In this document: positions 35,145-46,615 of the stretch, piece after piece | How positions within the stretch are numbered: the stretch's first letter is position 1 | Layout: each line of letters begins with the position of its first letter | Origin: Glycine soja | Taxonomy: Eukaryota; Streptophyta; Magnoliopsida; Fabales; Fabaceae | Direction of reading: 5' to 3' | Assembly: GCF_004193775.1 (NCBI RefSeq) | Contig: NC_041004.1 | Span: forward strand, 5,293,309-5,357,308 | Length of the DNA: 64,000 nt | Made by a program: the position numbers and the translations under genes | Notes under the pieces: generated by a model | What the model was told of the DNA's origin: nothing | The model's input: the letters and a program-made list of their open reading frames with translations, nothing else | Database searches by the model: none

Positions 35145-35328
35145 AAGGTGCTACCGTCATGATGGGGAAGGGGGGCACATGAAGGACTAACTCACACTGC
35201 AGATAGAGGAATCTATTTGGTTAGAGTGAAAAGAAGAAGAAAAAAACAAGTGATTTTCTATGATTCTATGGTTTCATGAGTTAGAATTGCACGTGCCCTG
35301 CTTCTCCATCTTGCTCAGCATGCACCTT
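35145..35328 (-). ncRNA. MIR164: MIR164 precursor hairpin
   Basis: On the minus strand, 35308-35288 reads TGGAGAAGCAGGGCACGTGC followed by A. This is identical to the conserved plant miR164 as I know it. The opposite arm, 35181-35161, reads CATGTGCCCCCCTTCCCCAT followed by C and pairs with it with a few mismatches and 2-nt 3' overhangs, giving the star strand. The stem extends inward through CTAACTCA/TGAGTTAG (35187-35194 and 35277-35284) and outward to AAGGTGC/GCACCTT (35145-35151 and 35322-35328), with a loop of about 82 nt. The mature form is on the 5' arm, as in known MIR164 genes. miR164 directs cleavage of NAC-domain transcription-factor mRNAs (CUC1/CUC2, NAC1 and ORE1 types) that control organ boundaries, lateral roots and senescence. 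The promoter should lie to the right of 35328; no TATA box was assigned with confidence. Confidence 0.93.
35288..35308 (-). ncRNA. miR164: mature miR164
   Basis: A 21-nt block beginning with T on the minus strand, matching conserved miR164 along its whole length. It lies in the 5' arm of the hairpin described above. Confidence 0.93.
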
Positions 35329-36785
35329 TGCCACAAGCTACAAGGTTGGAGAACGAATTTATTCTTCTGAGTACTCTTTAACAAACAAGAGATCATCATA
35401 GAGAGAGTGTTGAGGGAAAACTAAAGAAAGGGTGAAAAAACAAATGAGAGAGGTTTAAAGAAGTGGTGAGTTTTGAGGACACTGAAACTTCTTCATCTTA
35501 TCATATTTTTGTGTGCTTTGAAGATTACTCTCCTATAATAAAAGAGGCAATTGAGGGTGCTTTTAAAGGTGGATGAGGGATGGGTGCAAGAAATGGAAGA
35601 AGAGAGGCTTAGTTGGGTGTGGGGCCTTAATTTTTTGTATTCTCAAGCCAAACAGCTTGTCAAAAGTTACATGTAAAATAGGACCACTTAACTCATCACA
35701 TAACACACACAGTGCAAATTACAGACTTACCCTAACTTCAGAATTAGGAAATAAGCAAACCTATTTTCTCCCCGCAAGAGTATTCGTACACCCCAAAATT
35801 GAGTGTATGAGTGAAAGAAAAAAAGATGTAATAAGTGATATAATAGGAAAAAGGGTGAAAAGTAAAAATAACATTAATAAAAATAGATAGAAGAGAAAGT
35901 AATAAAAATAAAATGGGAAAAAATATGAAAGAGAAAGTAAATATATATTTATGTTTAGAAAAAAAAAATCTCTACTTAATTTTGGATGGAAGAAAAAAGA
36001 GATAAAAACAGTAGAAAAATCAATGAGGTAAAGTTGTTATATAGTTAAGTTCCTTAAATATACTAATGGAGATATGATTAATTAATTATAGGAATTAGTC
36101 TCATGTTTTTCAGCTTCGAATATATCTTATTTTAGGCTTATAAAAAATATTTAGGTTCCTGAAAATATTTTGGAAAATTAATTTTAGTTTCTATTAAAAA
36201 TTTAATTAATATTATTTAATTCCTATATTTATTAAAAAAAACATGTATTTTTAGTCCTAAGGACTAAAATCACATTATTTTTAGCAAGTATAGAAATTTA
36301 AATCATTAAAATTTTATAAATACTAAGATCAACATTTCAAAATATTTTTGAAGAACTAATTAAAAACATAATTTATTTAAGTGATAAATATAATAAGAAA
36401 AGGGGGAAAAGATGAGAAAAAGATGAGATGCAAAAGAAACTAGATACATAATTAAAATTCCTCTTATATTTGTTGTTTTCTCCCCATGTTTTACTGAAGG
36501 AATCTATATAATTTATACTGATTACACCTGAACAGAACTGGACATAAAATATTTGTTATTATTAGCACCACGCTACGCATGCATGCTTTGGACACAGAAG
36601 AAATCTTTAAAATGAAAATCGGCCTATAAGAAAAATTAGCTTTTAAGTTTGCAAGGGACAACACTTATCTTGTGTGCTAAAATTATGGTTCTCTTTGAGA
36701 CTCACTCAGTAGGCATGTGTTTTATACTTGTTAAAGGCCAAAGATTCCCTTAGGCCGACTAAAGGGTAAAGTAATAAGAGACTGT

Positions 36786-36788
<3 letters not shown>
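35329..36788. other. upstream region of MIR164 and AT-rich DNA
   Basis: This must contain the MIR164 promoter and 5' part of its transcript. A plus-strand frame of 105 codons at 35573-35890 has no recognisable domain and runs against the likely transcript. The rest is AT-rich. Confidence 0.4.

Positions 36789-36842
<54 letters not shown>
36789..36842. repeat. (AT)n microsatellite
   Basis: An uninterrupted AT run of about 54 bp. Confidence 0.95.
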
Positions 36843-36845
<3 letters not shown>

Positions 36846-39527
36846 GTTATTAAGAATTCAAATTCTAAAATTATTACCTTGATAAAGGTTTTAATTAGCC
36901 ATTACTCCCGACTTAAGTGTTAATCTCACATTTAACTTTAATGGAATATGAATATATTATCAAAAGCCAAAAACAAAAAATAATAAAAAAGTTATTAAGG
37001 TTAACCATATAACCCCTTTAGACAAAAAAGGAGGGCAAAAATAAAAAAGAATCTCGTGCATACTTGCTTACCACGGAAGCATAATTCAAAGGGTTGGATA
37101 TAAGAAGTCAATAATGCAAGCTTCTTAATTGAAGTCATAAATCACTTGTCATTGGGAGGAAGAAATAAAACAAAGAAAACTTAAGCTTCATAATGGAAAT
37201 TACTTAATATGATAAATTTATTGAAGAAAGTAGAAAGCAGAGAGCTTCTTCCCACACTAGGATTTCAAGATTACGACTAGTTTAGTTTATATATAATAAA
37301 TTAATAGCAGATGTGGCCAAAATGGAAATCCTTGTCATTTTCAAATCTCACTATACCCAACCGAGAGATTAGGTATGTATTAAGATTAAAGCTAAAGCTT
37401 CTAACCACCATAACTGTGATATTTATTGGTCTAGTGCATACCGACTGCAGCATGCTGGCTTAGGAGTACAACTTTGGCAAAATATTGAACGTGATAATCG
37501 CAAGGAATTTTCAATAAATATTTTTATAATAAAAGAAAATAAAATAAAATTCTTATATAAAATAAGATTACTTTGTACATAAGTTAAAACCATATATTTT
37601 TGTTTTACAAAAAAAACATATTTTATAAGTTAAATGATTTTAGCTTCTTCAAAAAGCTAATTTTAAATTTTACATAAATTAATTTTTAACTTATGGAATA
37701 AATTTTTTATTTTTATTTTTATTTTCTTCTCTTATTAAGAGGCTAGGAAAAAAAAAACTATCAAAATTCAAAACAATGTTTCAAGACTAAACATAAATAT
37801 CATATTCTGAACTTTGGAATTTTTACGTTATGTAATTAATGGGGATATGCTTCGATGGTCCAAACAAATTTAGGGACACGGATGGTTCATGCAATAACAT
37901 GCGTTGATAACTAAAAAGAATAACGTGGCTGTGATTCCATTTGACAGCATGCTGAATGAATAATCGTGTTTGAAATTGTTGAAATTGAAAGTTGGTCTGA
38001 GATTTTGTCAAAATACAAAATTACATCCAAATTCTTATATGTATAATGTATTCAGTGTTTTTCTCCAATCTGATTTAGATTTTACCCAGTAACCTACATT
38101 GCTATCCTTTTATCTATAGTAATTTATTATTATATAGATTATCTAGATGAATTTTTCATTTCAATTACTGAACAATGACAAAAACTCTTGGTGTGTCTTT
38201 TGTTATAATTGCAGTAGAAACCTTTTCAATACTCTTCCATCTAACCCTAAAATTTCCACAATGCCCCCATTTCTCCCATTTCTTTACCTCCTCAGACACT
38301 CTTCTACTGTCACGCACACCGTACTATGTGTTCATCTTCCTATAAAAGTTCAGTAGCCCCAAAATCAATGCCCCGTAACTAAATTATTGGCATAACTTCA
38401 ATGGTCCCAAACTGAACCTCTAACGGAACGAATCAAAATCATAATCTAACAGTGAATTAAATCATCAATCGAAGTGATGGTGGTTCAGAAGGTAGCAGGG
38501 CGTACATCCAACACATGCCTTACCATCTTATATATATCCTCAAGGTGGTTCTTAGAATTTAGGATTTGGGACAAATTCAACAACCCAAAATATATATCAT
38601 TTTGATTATATATTACTAGTAAATTTGAGATATATGACATGTCCCTTACACCAAGGATTGGATATTTCAATTGTGATGTTTGGAATAGTGAAGAATCTAC
38701 TGTGAATAGTTTGATGAAAGGCCCAATAACAGTCATTAACATAGGCTCTACCATATTAGAATTTAAGTTTAGAGTTAACTCAAATCTAAAAAATTAGCTT
38801 ATTAGAAATGTTATTCACTTCTATACACTATTTTGATTACATTACAAATTAATTTTGAATCTCCAATGCTATCCTCATTTAAAAATTTGCATAATGGGTG
38901 GGTTCGAATGGGTTAATGGTTAATCTGGTACGACAAATATTTTAGCATTAGTTTAGATCGATGGTTTAGTTTGGTGTGGGTATTAATTTGGAACTGTAGG
39001 TATTTGAATCTAATCGAGACAAATACCTGAATAAGAAAAATTACCAATGACTTAGGCCCATTCATTAAGAAGTCCATTATTCCTTATACAAAACACTTGA
39101 GAGAACGATTCAAGGTTCCCTAGCTTCACTTAAACACTTCACATTCAGAAGATTCAAAACACTTGAATTAGAAACCATAACCTAACTCTTCGCTCTCTGT
39201 CCTCGACCATTGCATGGCTGCGTTTGTAACAATGCGCCTCTAATCTCGCGTTTAGCGTTCCTCAAGGTAGTGAGGTGAGTCACCCTTCGTTTGCTCGCCT
39301 CAAACCTCAAATCTTGAGCGTTTTTCTTTTTTGTGGCTCTTTGTTTTTGTTTACTAATTATTAATTGACCTTTTTTTTTGTTTTTGTTCATCAAATTTGA
39401 ACATAACTTCAAATGATATATTTAAGAGTTAAATGATGAGTAAATAATAAACCTGTCAAACCTAGCTACCATCACAAAATAAAATTATTATTATTGACCA
39501 AAATATATTTTTTATCCTATGGTTTAC

Positions 39528-39528
<1 letters not shown>
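36843..39528. other. intergenic DNA
   Basis: No gene is recognised. A minus-strand frame of 89 codons at 38485-38754 and a less AT-rich patch at 39120-39310 (CTCTTCGCTCTCTGTCCTCG) show no known domain. The latter could be a transcribed leader or captured fragment. Confidence 0.35.
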
Positions 39529-39565
<37 letters not shown>

Positions 39566-39566
39566 G
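39529..39566. repeat. (ATT)n microsatellite
   Basis: About twelve ATT triplets in a row. Confidence 0.95.
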
Positions 39567-40659
39567 TGGTATATTAAATAAGAGATTTTTTTTAAGTCTA
39601 ATTAAATTGCCTTTATTGAGTATTTCTTAATCTAAACCCACTAGGATTAGTCTAGTCATACATAAAGGGTTTAGATAATATACATCAGATCTAAGATTTA
39701 ATCCTCATTGTTGACATTGCAAAAAAAATCTTAATCAATGTATATTAACCTAACATATATTGGTGTGAGAATAGTAATATCAATGAGAAAACCTAATAAG
39801 ATTCAACACAGATAATAAATAGTTAAGTTCTTTAATAAACATATTATTAGAAGTTCAATTTCTAGAATGTGTAGAGAGAATATTTTGTTGGAAGAGATAA
39901 AATATATTTTGATAATCTTTATTTTTTTCCATTTTAAACTATATGGCATTTAAGATTTAGATACATAGATTAAGAAATATAATTAATTTTTTGAATTTTA
40001 AAGAAAATATTATTAATCTTCTTATACACTATTATCACTAAGTATTAATTAAGGATAATCATGAAAAAATATTTAATGCAACATTAATTTTGTATAACCA
40101 CATATATTTTAGAATAATTTTTTTTCTCTAAAACATCATGTAATTTAGAACGAATGGAATATTTTTAAAAGGAATTAATCTCCAATTATCGGCCAAAACT
40201 AACCTTGTTGAAAAAATAGATATTGATAGAAATTAAATAAATATATTTTAAAGACCATTGAAGCAAAATCCTATGTGGTCATAAATGCATACATAGTGAA
40301 TTAGAAGTTTTTGAGTTGACCGGCTTAATTTCTAAACAAAATTGCTTGCTCCCAATTGAGAACTAGACATTAGGATGGACTCATAATTTTTTCATGTGCA
40401 TACAACCACATATGGTTGCATGCCGCGCAACATTCCTAGCTCTGTGTCATAGTCAGAAATGTTGTTGTCTGAAGTTCGGCGACTCTAGTTGCATGGAAAA
40501 CTATTATAAGTGAGGAAATAGTAAAGATAAAGAACAACAAAAATAAGGGAGGAAAGAAAATTAGAGTAGAGGGTAAGTTACTCCATTGAAATTTTCAGCA
40601 GTAGTTCTGTGTCTCAATCTCAAAAGCACGTTATTATGCTTGAAAATTAAGAGCCCATC
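39567..40659. other. AT-rich intergenic DNA
   Basis: No gene or element end is visible. Confidence 0.4.
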
Positions 40660-40709
40660 TTATAAAACAAAAATGTTCAATTAATTAATTGAACATTTTT
40701 GTTTTATAA
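40660..40709. repeat. 50-bp perfect palindrome
   Basis: The left arm starts TTATAAAACAAAAATGTTCA and the right arm is its exact reverse complement, with the centre at 40684/40685 in AATTAATTAATT and no spacer. The symmetry breaks at 40659/40710. It can extrude as a cruciform or fold as a hairpin in RNA. Confidence 0.95.
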
Positions 40710-41710
40710 TAGGTGCTGTACTAGGTACTATAGATTGCACTTTTGTATGGTATCAACGGTGTTTACTGTGCTTCCAAAAGATACACCATAAGGCCCTTAT
40801 GTAGAGGAAATCTGGAAATGGATTTGAAAAATTGTTCGACAAGTTACTTCAAACATTTTATTCCCGCCCTACCTTATTTGAATCTTACCTTTCATTACAT
40901 TTTGAAATGTTTAACATAAGTTTGTATTTTGGAATGAACATTTTAAAATGCAATGAAATATGTAAAATTCAATAATGGGAGTGCAGAAAACAAATGTTGT
41001 TTCTTCATATTAATAACCACTACCATGTAGCCGTAGTACAATGTATCATATATTTACTTTCATAGTGTGTGTATGAGTTCTTTAAATTTATTTCAAATGA
41101 CAGTGTATAGCTTCGACAGTACTTTTCAGTACTGACAGTGTATATATAGCTTTGAAAGTGGTTTTTAGTATGTAAATGATAAATGATAATGTATATTGTT
41201 TAATATATTGTGAAATTGGCTGCGAAATTGTAGTTCATTTATTTGTGTTAACTCTTGGTAACTCAAGAAGGGTGAATGGAGTTTTTAAAAAATATTTAAG
41301 GCTGAATCTTTAATGTCCAAGAATTATAAGATGAAGATGGAAAATGTAAGATTGGTTAGTGATTGAAAAATAATGAAGGAAGAAGTTAAGAGAAGAGGTC
41401 GTGGGTTTGAATTTTCCAAATAATATTTTTAAGAAAACTAACATTAATCGATTAAAAAAATAAAGATGAAGAGATGAATTTAAATCCTAAAACCCCAATT
41501 CTTAATGTTTTATAGAAAAAAAATAATAAAGTATTGAATTAAAAGATTCTATTTAATGTCATAATTTTTTTTTTTAAAAAAAAACCATGCTTAACATTTA
41601 AAATATGTCAGAAAGATTAATAAGAAAATGTTATATAAAGATTTTAGAAATATTCTTTAATTAAATTATTTTTCTTATAAGATTGCCATAATTTTAAGCA
41701 TGTAGTATTA
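40710..41710. other. AT-rich intergenic DNA
   Basis: No gene or RNA is recognised. Confidence 0.4.
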
Positions 41711-41719
41711 TATATATAA

Positions 41720-42815
41720 GGTAAAATTGCACTTTAGGTTTCTCAGTTTATCTCCAATTTTATATTTGGTCTCCCTATAATTTAATTCACAAATTTAGTT
41801 CTCCAGTTTTATAAATCCCTCCAAAATTGGTCCTGGAAGCCCGATTTGAACGTTAACCGTTAACCTCAGACGTTAACCTCAGACGTTGACGGCCACGTGT
41901 CAATGCCACGTGTGACTGTCACATGTCAATGCCATGTGTCAACGTCTGAGTGGTTCCCTGTAAAGGCTTCATTATTTTAGGTAAAATTGTATTTTTAGTC
42001 CCTCAGTTTTACTCCAATTTCAATTTTGGTCCCCTTGTAATTTAATTCGCACATTTGATCTCCAGTTTTATAAATCCCTTTATAAATTCAGCCAAATTTC
42101 ATTACTAGAGAAGTTGTATTTCAAATTTCAAACAAAAATACCATTGTCATACATAGACCACTTAAGCATTCGTATATACATAATACTGCATGGGGGAGCA
42201 AAAAAAGAAAAAAAAAAGAGATTATTACAGAACCTGTTAAAGTAAGAGATCTGAAAATTTCAAACCCAGGTTAGGATTCATGCGCCACTTTCCCAAGTTG
42301 AACAACCCTGGAAGTGGAAGAGAGACAAAAAGTGATTTTTCTCTGGGTTCCAAGTGAGTGGAAAACTTGCGATGAAAAAGAAGTGAGATTTATCAAGACC
42401 TACCATGTCTTTAGCACCAGTGGTTTAGCACCAGTGGCTAAACCATTCAAAAAACCAATTTTGCAGTAATAATTTATAAAGAGATTTATAAAATTGGGGG
42501 ACGAAATGTGTAAATTAAACTATAGGGAGACCAAAATCGAAATTGGAGTAAAACTGATAAACCAAAAGTGCAATTTTACCTACAAAAAATGAAACTTTTA
42601 CAGGGAACCACTCAGACGTTGACACGTGACAGTCACACGTGACATTGACATGTGGCAGTTAACGTCTGAGGTTAACGGTCAACGTCCAAATTAGATTTTC
42701 AGGATCAATTTTGGAAGGATTTATAAAACTGGAAGACTAAATTTGTTAATTATATTATAAGGGGACCAAATCCATAATTAGAGATAAAGTGGAAGACCAA
42801 TTTTACAATTTTACC
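41720..42815. mobile_element. Mutator-like element with long inverted arms
   Basis: The ends are GGTAAAATTGC and its inverted match CAATTTTACC. A perfect 9-bp duplication TATATATAA flanks them (41711-41719 and 42816-42824). The arms, about 41720-42105 and 42465-42815, are inverted copies of each other. Within each arm the terminal word recurs: GGTAAAATTG at 41980 and CAATTTTACC at 42571-42580, so every arm carries the end sequence twice. Between the two words lie repeats of CACGTGT/CATGTGT and ACGTTAAC/ACGTTGAC. The central 360 bp (42105-42465) has no coding region; a TTAGCACCAGTGG word is repeated at about 42412-42440. It is a non-autonomous element. Confidence 0.85.
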
Positions 42816-42824
42816 TATATATAA

Positions 42825-45800
42825 TATTAGTTTTTATGGTCCAACCATATGAGCTACTTTTAGGCTTATGGTCCATGTTGTCATGTACGTGCTCAATGAT
42901 ATGTTGGATGCGGCCCATTGATCTGGCATACCACTCCATGGGGACACTGACAGGGATGTGAGTAGTAGAAGACAATAATAACCAAATAGATTATGAGAAA
43001 AAAGAATAGGAATGTGTGAAAAGAAAGGGATATTTTGGAAAAGCCTTTTTGAAATTTACCATTGTATTATCTTCAGACATGTCAATTTTGTAAGCTACAC
43101 TTGACATCACATTCTAAAAGAATTACTTAACTAAGAAACGAAACTAGTGGTGTGTGAGGTGTTCACCAAGAAACGAAGAGGAGCAGACAACAAAGGAAGT
43201 GGGTAGTGTGCCATTGGACACTGCTTAATGGGCATCTCACTCATGGGCATTGAGCACGATATCTAATAGTGGAAAGAAATAATAATATTTTATAAAGCTA
43301 GCTTAATTAATGAATGGAAATTAATTACAAATTTTCTGTGGTCTGTACCTTCAGAAAACCACATAGTTGTAAAATTTTGTTTAAGATTACGCGTATCTTT
43401 TATAGTAAAACACAACCTTGCTGGAACTAATTAAATAGAATTATTAATATTATGGACAATAATTTTTTTTTCCAAATATTTAATATAATTTTTTTTTCTT
43501 TTAATAGAGATCACATTTATCTTTATATAAAGGGTGAAATGTCAGAGCAGTGAATATTTATGGATAATAAAATCTTTTTTTATGAGTATTTTACAAAATT
43601 GTATACTTAATATATTTGAACTTGATACTACTAAATTAGACTCATCTCACATCAATCAATATATTCAAGAAATGTTAATATACCCTTTCTAACGTTTTTT
43701 TTAGATTCTCTTTGTTTAAAATTTATTAAAAATTATTGATTTTTTTTAAGTTTTGTTTCTCATTTAATGAGTCTCTTATTATTTATATTAAATAATGATA
43801 AACAAAACTTAATCAATTTTTTTTTTTGAAAAAGAATATAAGAGAAATTGTCTTTGGCCTTACTCGTTCACCCATTGTAAACATTCCATGCAGCTAACAC
43901 AACACTCCATTAATTAATATTTTAGGTATATATATATATGCACCCTTTTAATATTTAATAGCCAGGTTTTGATAGTATTTTCTTATTCTTCTTCTCTTAT
44001 CATTGTCACAACTTAATTAAATCTATATCACCTCAACTGAATTAATCCTGAATATAACTACAATTACAATATTACGTGACCATATTGTGAACAGAATGGG
44101 CGAAATCATGGCCACTTTTTGTATGGCTAATTTGTCTTTGAGAAGCATGCTATGATAGTACTCGATCCCGTTATGGAGGTGATGGAGTAGGATATGTTTT
44201 CAGGACCAATATCATATTAACACGCTCATATGACGTGTCAAATAATTATTATGAGTTTAATAAAAGTTAATTTTGTTTACCCATTTGATCACTTGAATCA
44301 ACATCAACATTATATAAAGTTGGACACTTTACGAACATTATTTTAATAAAAAATAACTTTTTTTACAGGAAAAATAAAATTTTTAAAACAGAAAAAATTA
44401 ACTTAAAATATAATAAATATTAAAATAATGACACTTCGTTTGTTTTTTGTCACTTAAAAAAATTAAGCGGACATTTTCCTTCAAAATTGTTTCATCATTT
44501 TTTTTCAAACAGATAAAATGTTTATATTGTAAAACCATGCTTATTAAAATTACTTATAAAAATTCTTCAAAAAAAAAATTAGTTATAAAACTCACCACTA
44601 TAAAAAGATAAATAAATAATTTTGATCACCAAACTATATTTGATAAGATATTTCAATTAATTTTTAATTTTTTTTATTAATTGAAAATTTTAGTTGATTA
44701 TTCGATCAATAAACCTTTTTTAAGTAACTTTTTGATAGTTTTTAGTATTTTTTAAAATATTAACTTCTAATTTTTTATATTTTCTTGAATTAATTTATGC
44801 TCAATAGTCAATATATTTATTTATTTTCTTTGTTATTTTTTTAAATAACTTATTATATTATTATTTTTTAATCATTTTTTATTTTTCAGTTACTTCAACA
44901 ACTAATTTTATTAAATATTTCTAATTTAATAAATTAATTTTTCAACTTTCAGCTACCCGTTAACTTTTCAGTTCTAGCTTTCAACTAATTTGTCCAACAT
45001 ATCATTAATCTTTTATAATGTTATTCATTTGATTGTGTGTAATATATCTATAATTAAAAAAAAATCAATGAACTAGTGACTAAATATAGTGATATTTTTT
45101 GCTTTCTTACATATTGTGGGTCACAAAATTTTTAGTGACTAATTTTTATTTCATCATATCACTAATTTAAATTTTTCTTATACTATAAAAATTATGTTAA
45201 AATATACATATAAAAAATCTATTGAAAAATATCAATTATTTAAATGAACTTTAATATTTAAAGGATTAATCATTGATTCCAATCAAGAAATATCTCAACC
45301 CACCTAAAACAATATACATATCTATGATCTATCCAATATGATGATGCCTTCGTCTGTGTTTCTTAAGGCTCGGATGAAAGATATACAAACTACAAAGATT
45401 TGGTTGAGGCCCAAAATTATTTACTGTGAAATATGCACATAGCTTCTTTGTTTTACTTTTTCTTAGTGAACCTAAAGTCTCTTCATAGTAAAAAATTAAT
45501 ATCTTGAGATACTAAAATATATTTAAGGAATAATAATCTCTTTTAATAAATAATTTTTTCATACATATGTACGGACCTGAAGGTCAAATCTTTCACATCA
45601 TATTAAAAACAAAGTTACCTATTCAACCACGACAAAGTCTTTGTTTTACTATAACTTTCATCCAAATTGACATAACACTTTTTTCTTATATGCATTGGCA
45701 TAGCACTTGACCCGATCATATCGTCATGGCAACGAAAGCAAATTAATAGTAAATTCTATTAAATTCCCTCCAAATTGCCCAGATCATTGACTAAACGGTG

Positions 45801-46539
45801 AGACTAAGAAAAATCATATAGCTTTTAAGCCAGGGATAAGATTAAAGGCATAATTGCAAGTTTTGTCAAAGGAAAAAAGCAGGAAAAGATGATTCACCTA
45901 TATATATATTCTTAGATCTCGTGTCTCTAATGGGATGAGGATACTAAAAGTCAGAATTATGGAGTACATCACACGATCATAAAGGGTAATTGAGTATCAA
46001 CCTAGTAAACCATGAAGCATTAATTTAGCTATGTTAGAGATAAACTTGATTAATAAAGTAGTTGTCTTATACAGAAATGTACACGTATCTGCATGGCATA
46101 GGCAACTTTTCTCTGATTTCAATCATGCATATCAATGGTCTATGGAAGGAAGCTTCTTCCACGGGTGTAGCATTTTTTGTTTCTTTGAGTAAAACTAAAT
46201 TTAATTTGCGTGAAGAATTGTAAATGTAGAAGATTCTTCTAGTCGACACTTTACATATGGCGAATCATATCATTCATATGAAATTACAGGTATCACTTTC
46301 CAAGCAAAGAGACCAAATTAAACTCTCCGCTATCAAGTCAAGTTTCGTAGGAATCATATGAAATTATAGGTATCGGGTTGACTAACTTTAATTTATCAAT
46401 AATTAACAACACTGTCAGTCCACTCATTTTCATCGGTAATAAAAGACTCCCATTAAAAAAGATTGTCATTGTTAATATATTTTTTGTCATACAGAAAATA
46501 AATTATTAATATTAGGAATCACAATAAACAAGGTACAAG

Positions 46540-46541
<2 letters not shown>
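42825..46541. other. AT-rich intergenic DNA
   Basis: No gene, RNA or clear element boundary is found in this 3.7 kb. Confidence 0.4.

Positions 46542-46613
<72 letters not shown>
46542..46613. repeat. (AT)n microsatellite, longest in the window
   Basis: An uninterrupted AT run of about 72 bp. Confidence 0.95.

Positions 46614-46615
<2 letters not shown>

Noticed and set aside
35573..35890. 105-codon plus-strand frame next to MIR164
   Set aside because: No domain, Lys/Asn-rich end typical of AT-rich chance frames, and opposite to the expected microRNA transcript.
41980..42580. separate Mutator-like element nested in the larger one
   Set aside because: Its flanks (ATTATTTTA and TACAAAAAA) do not match as a duplication, and the flanking sequence is itself part of the inverted arms.
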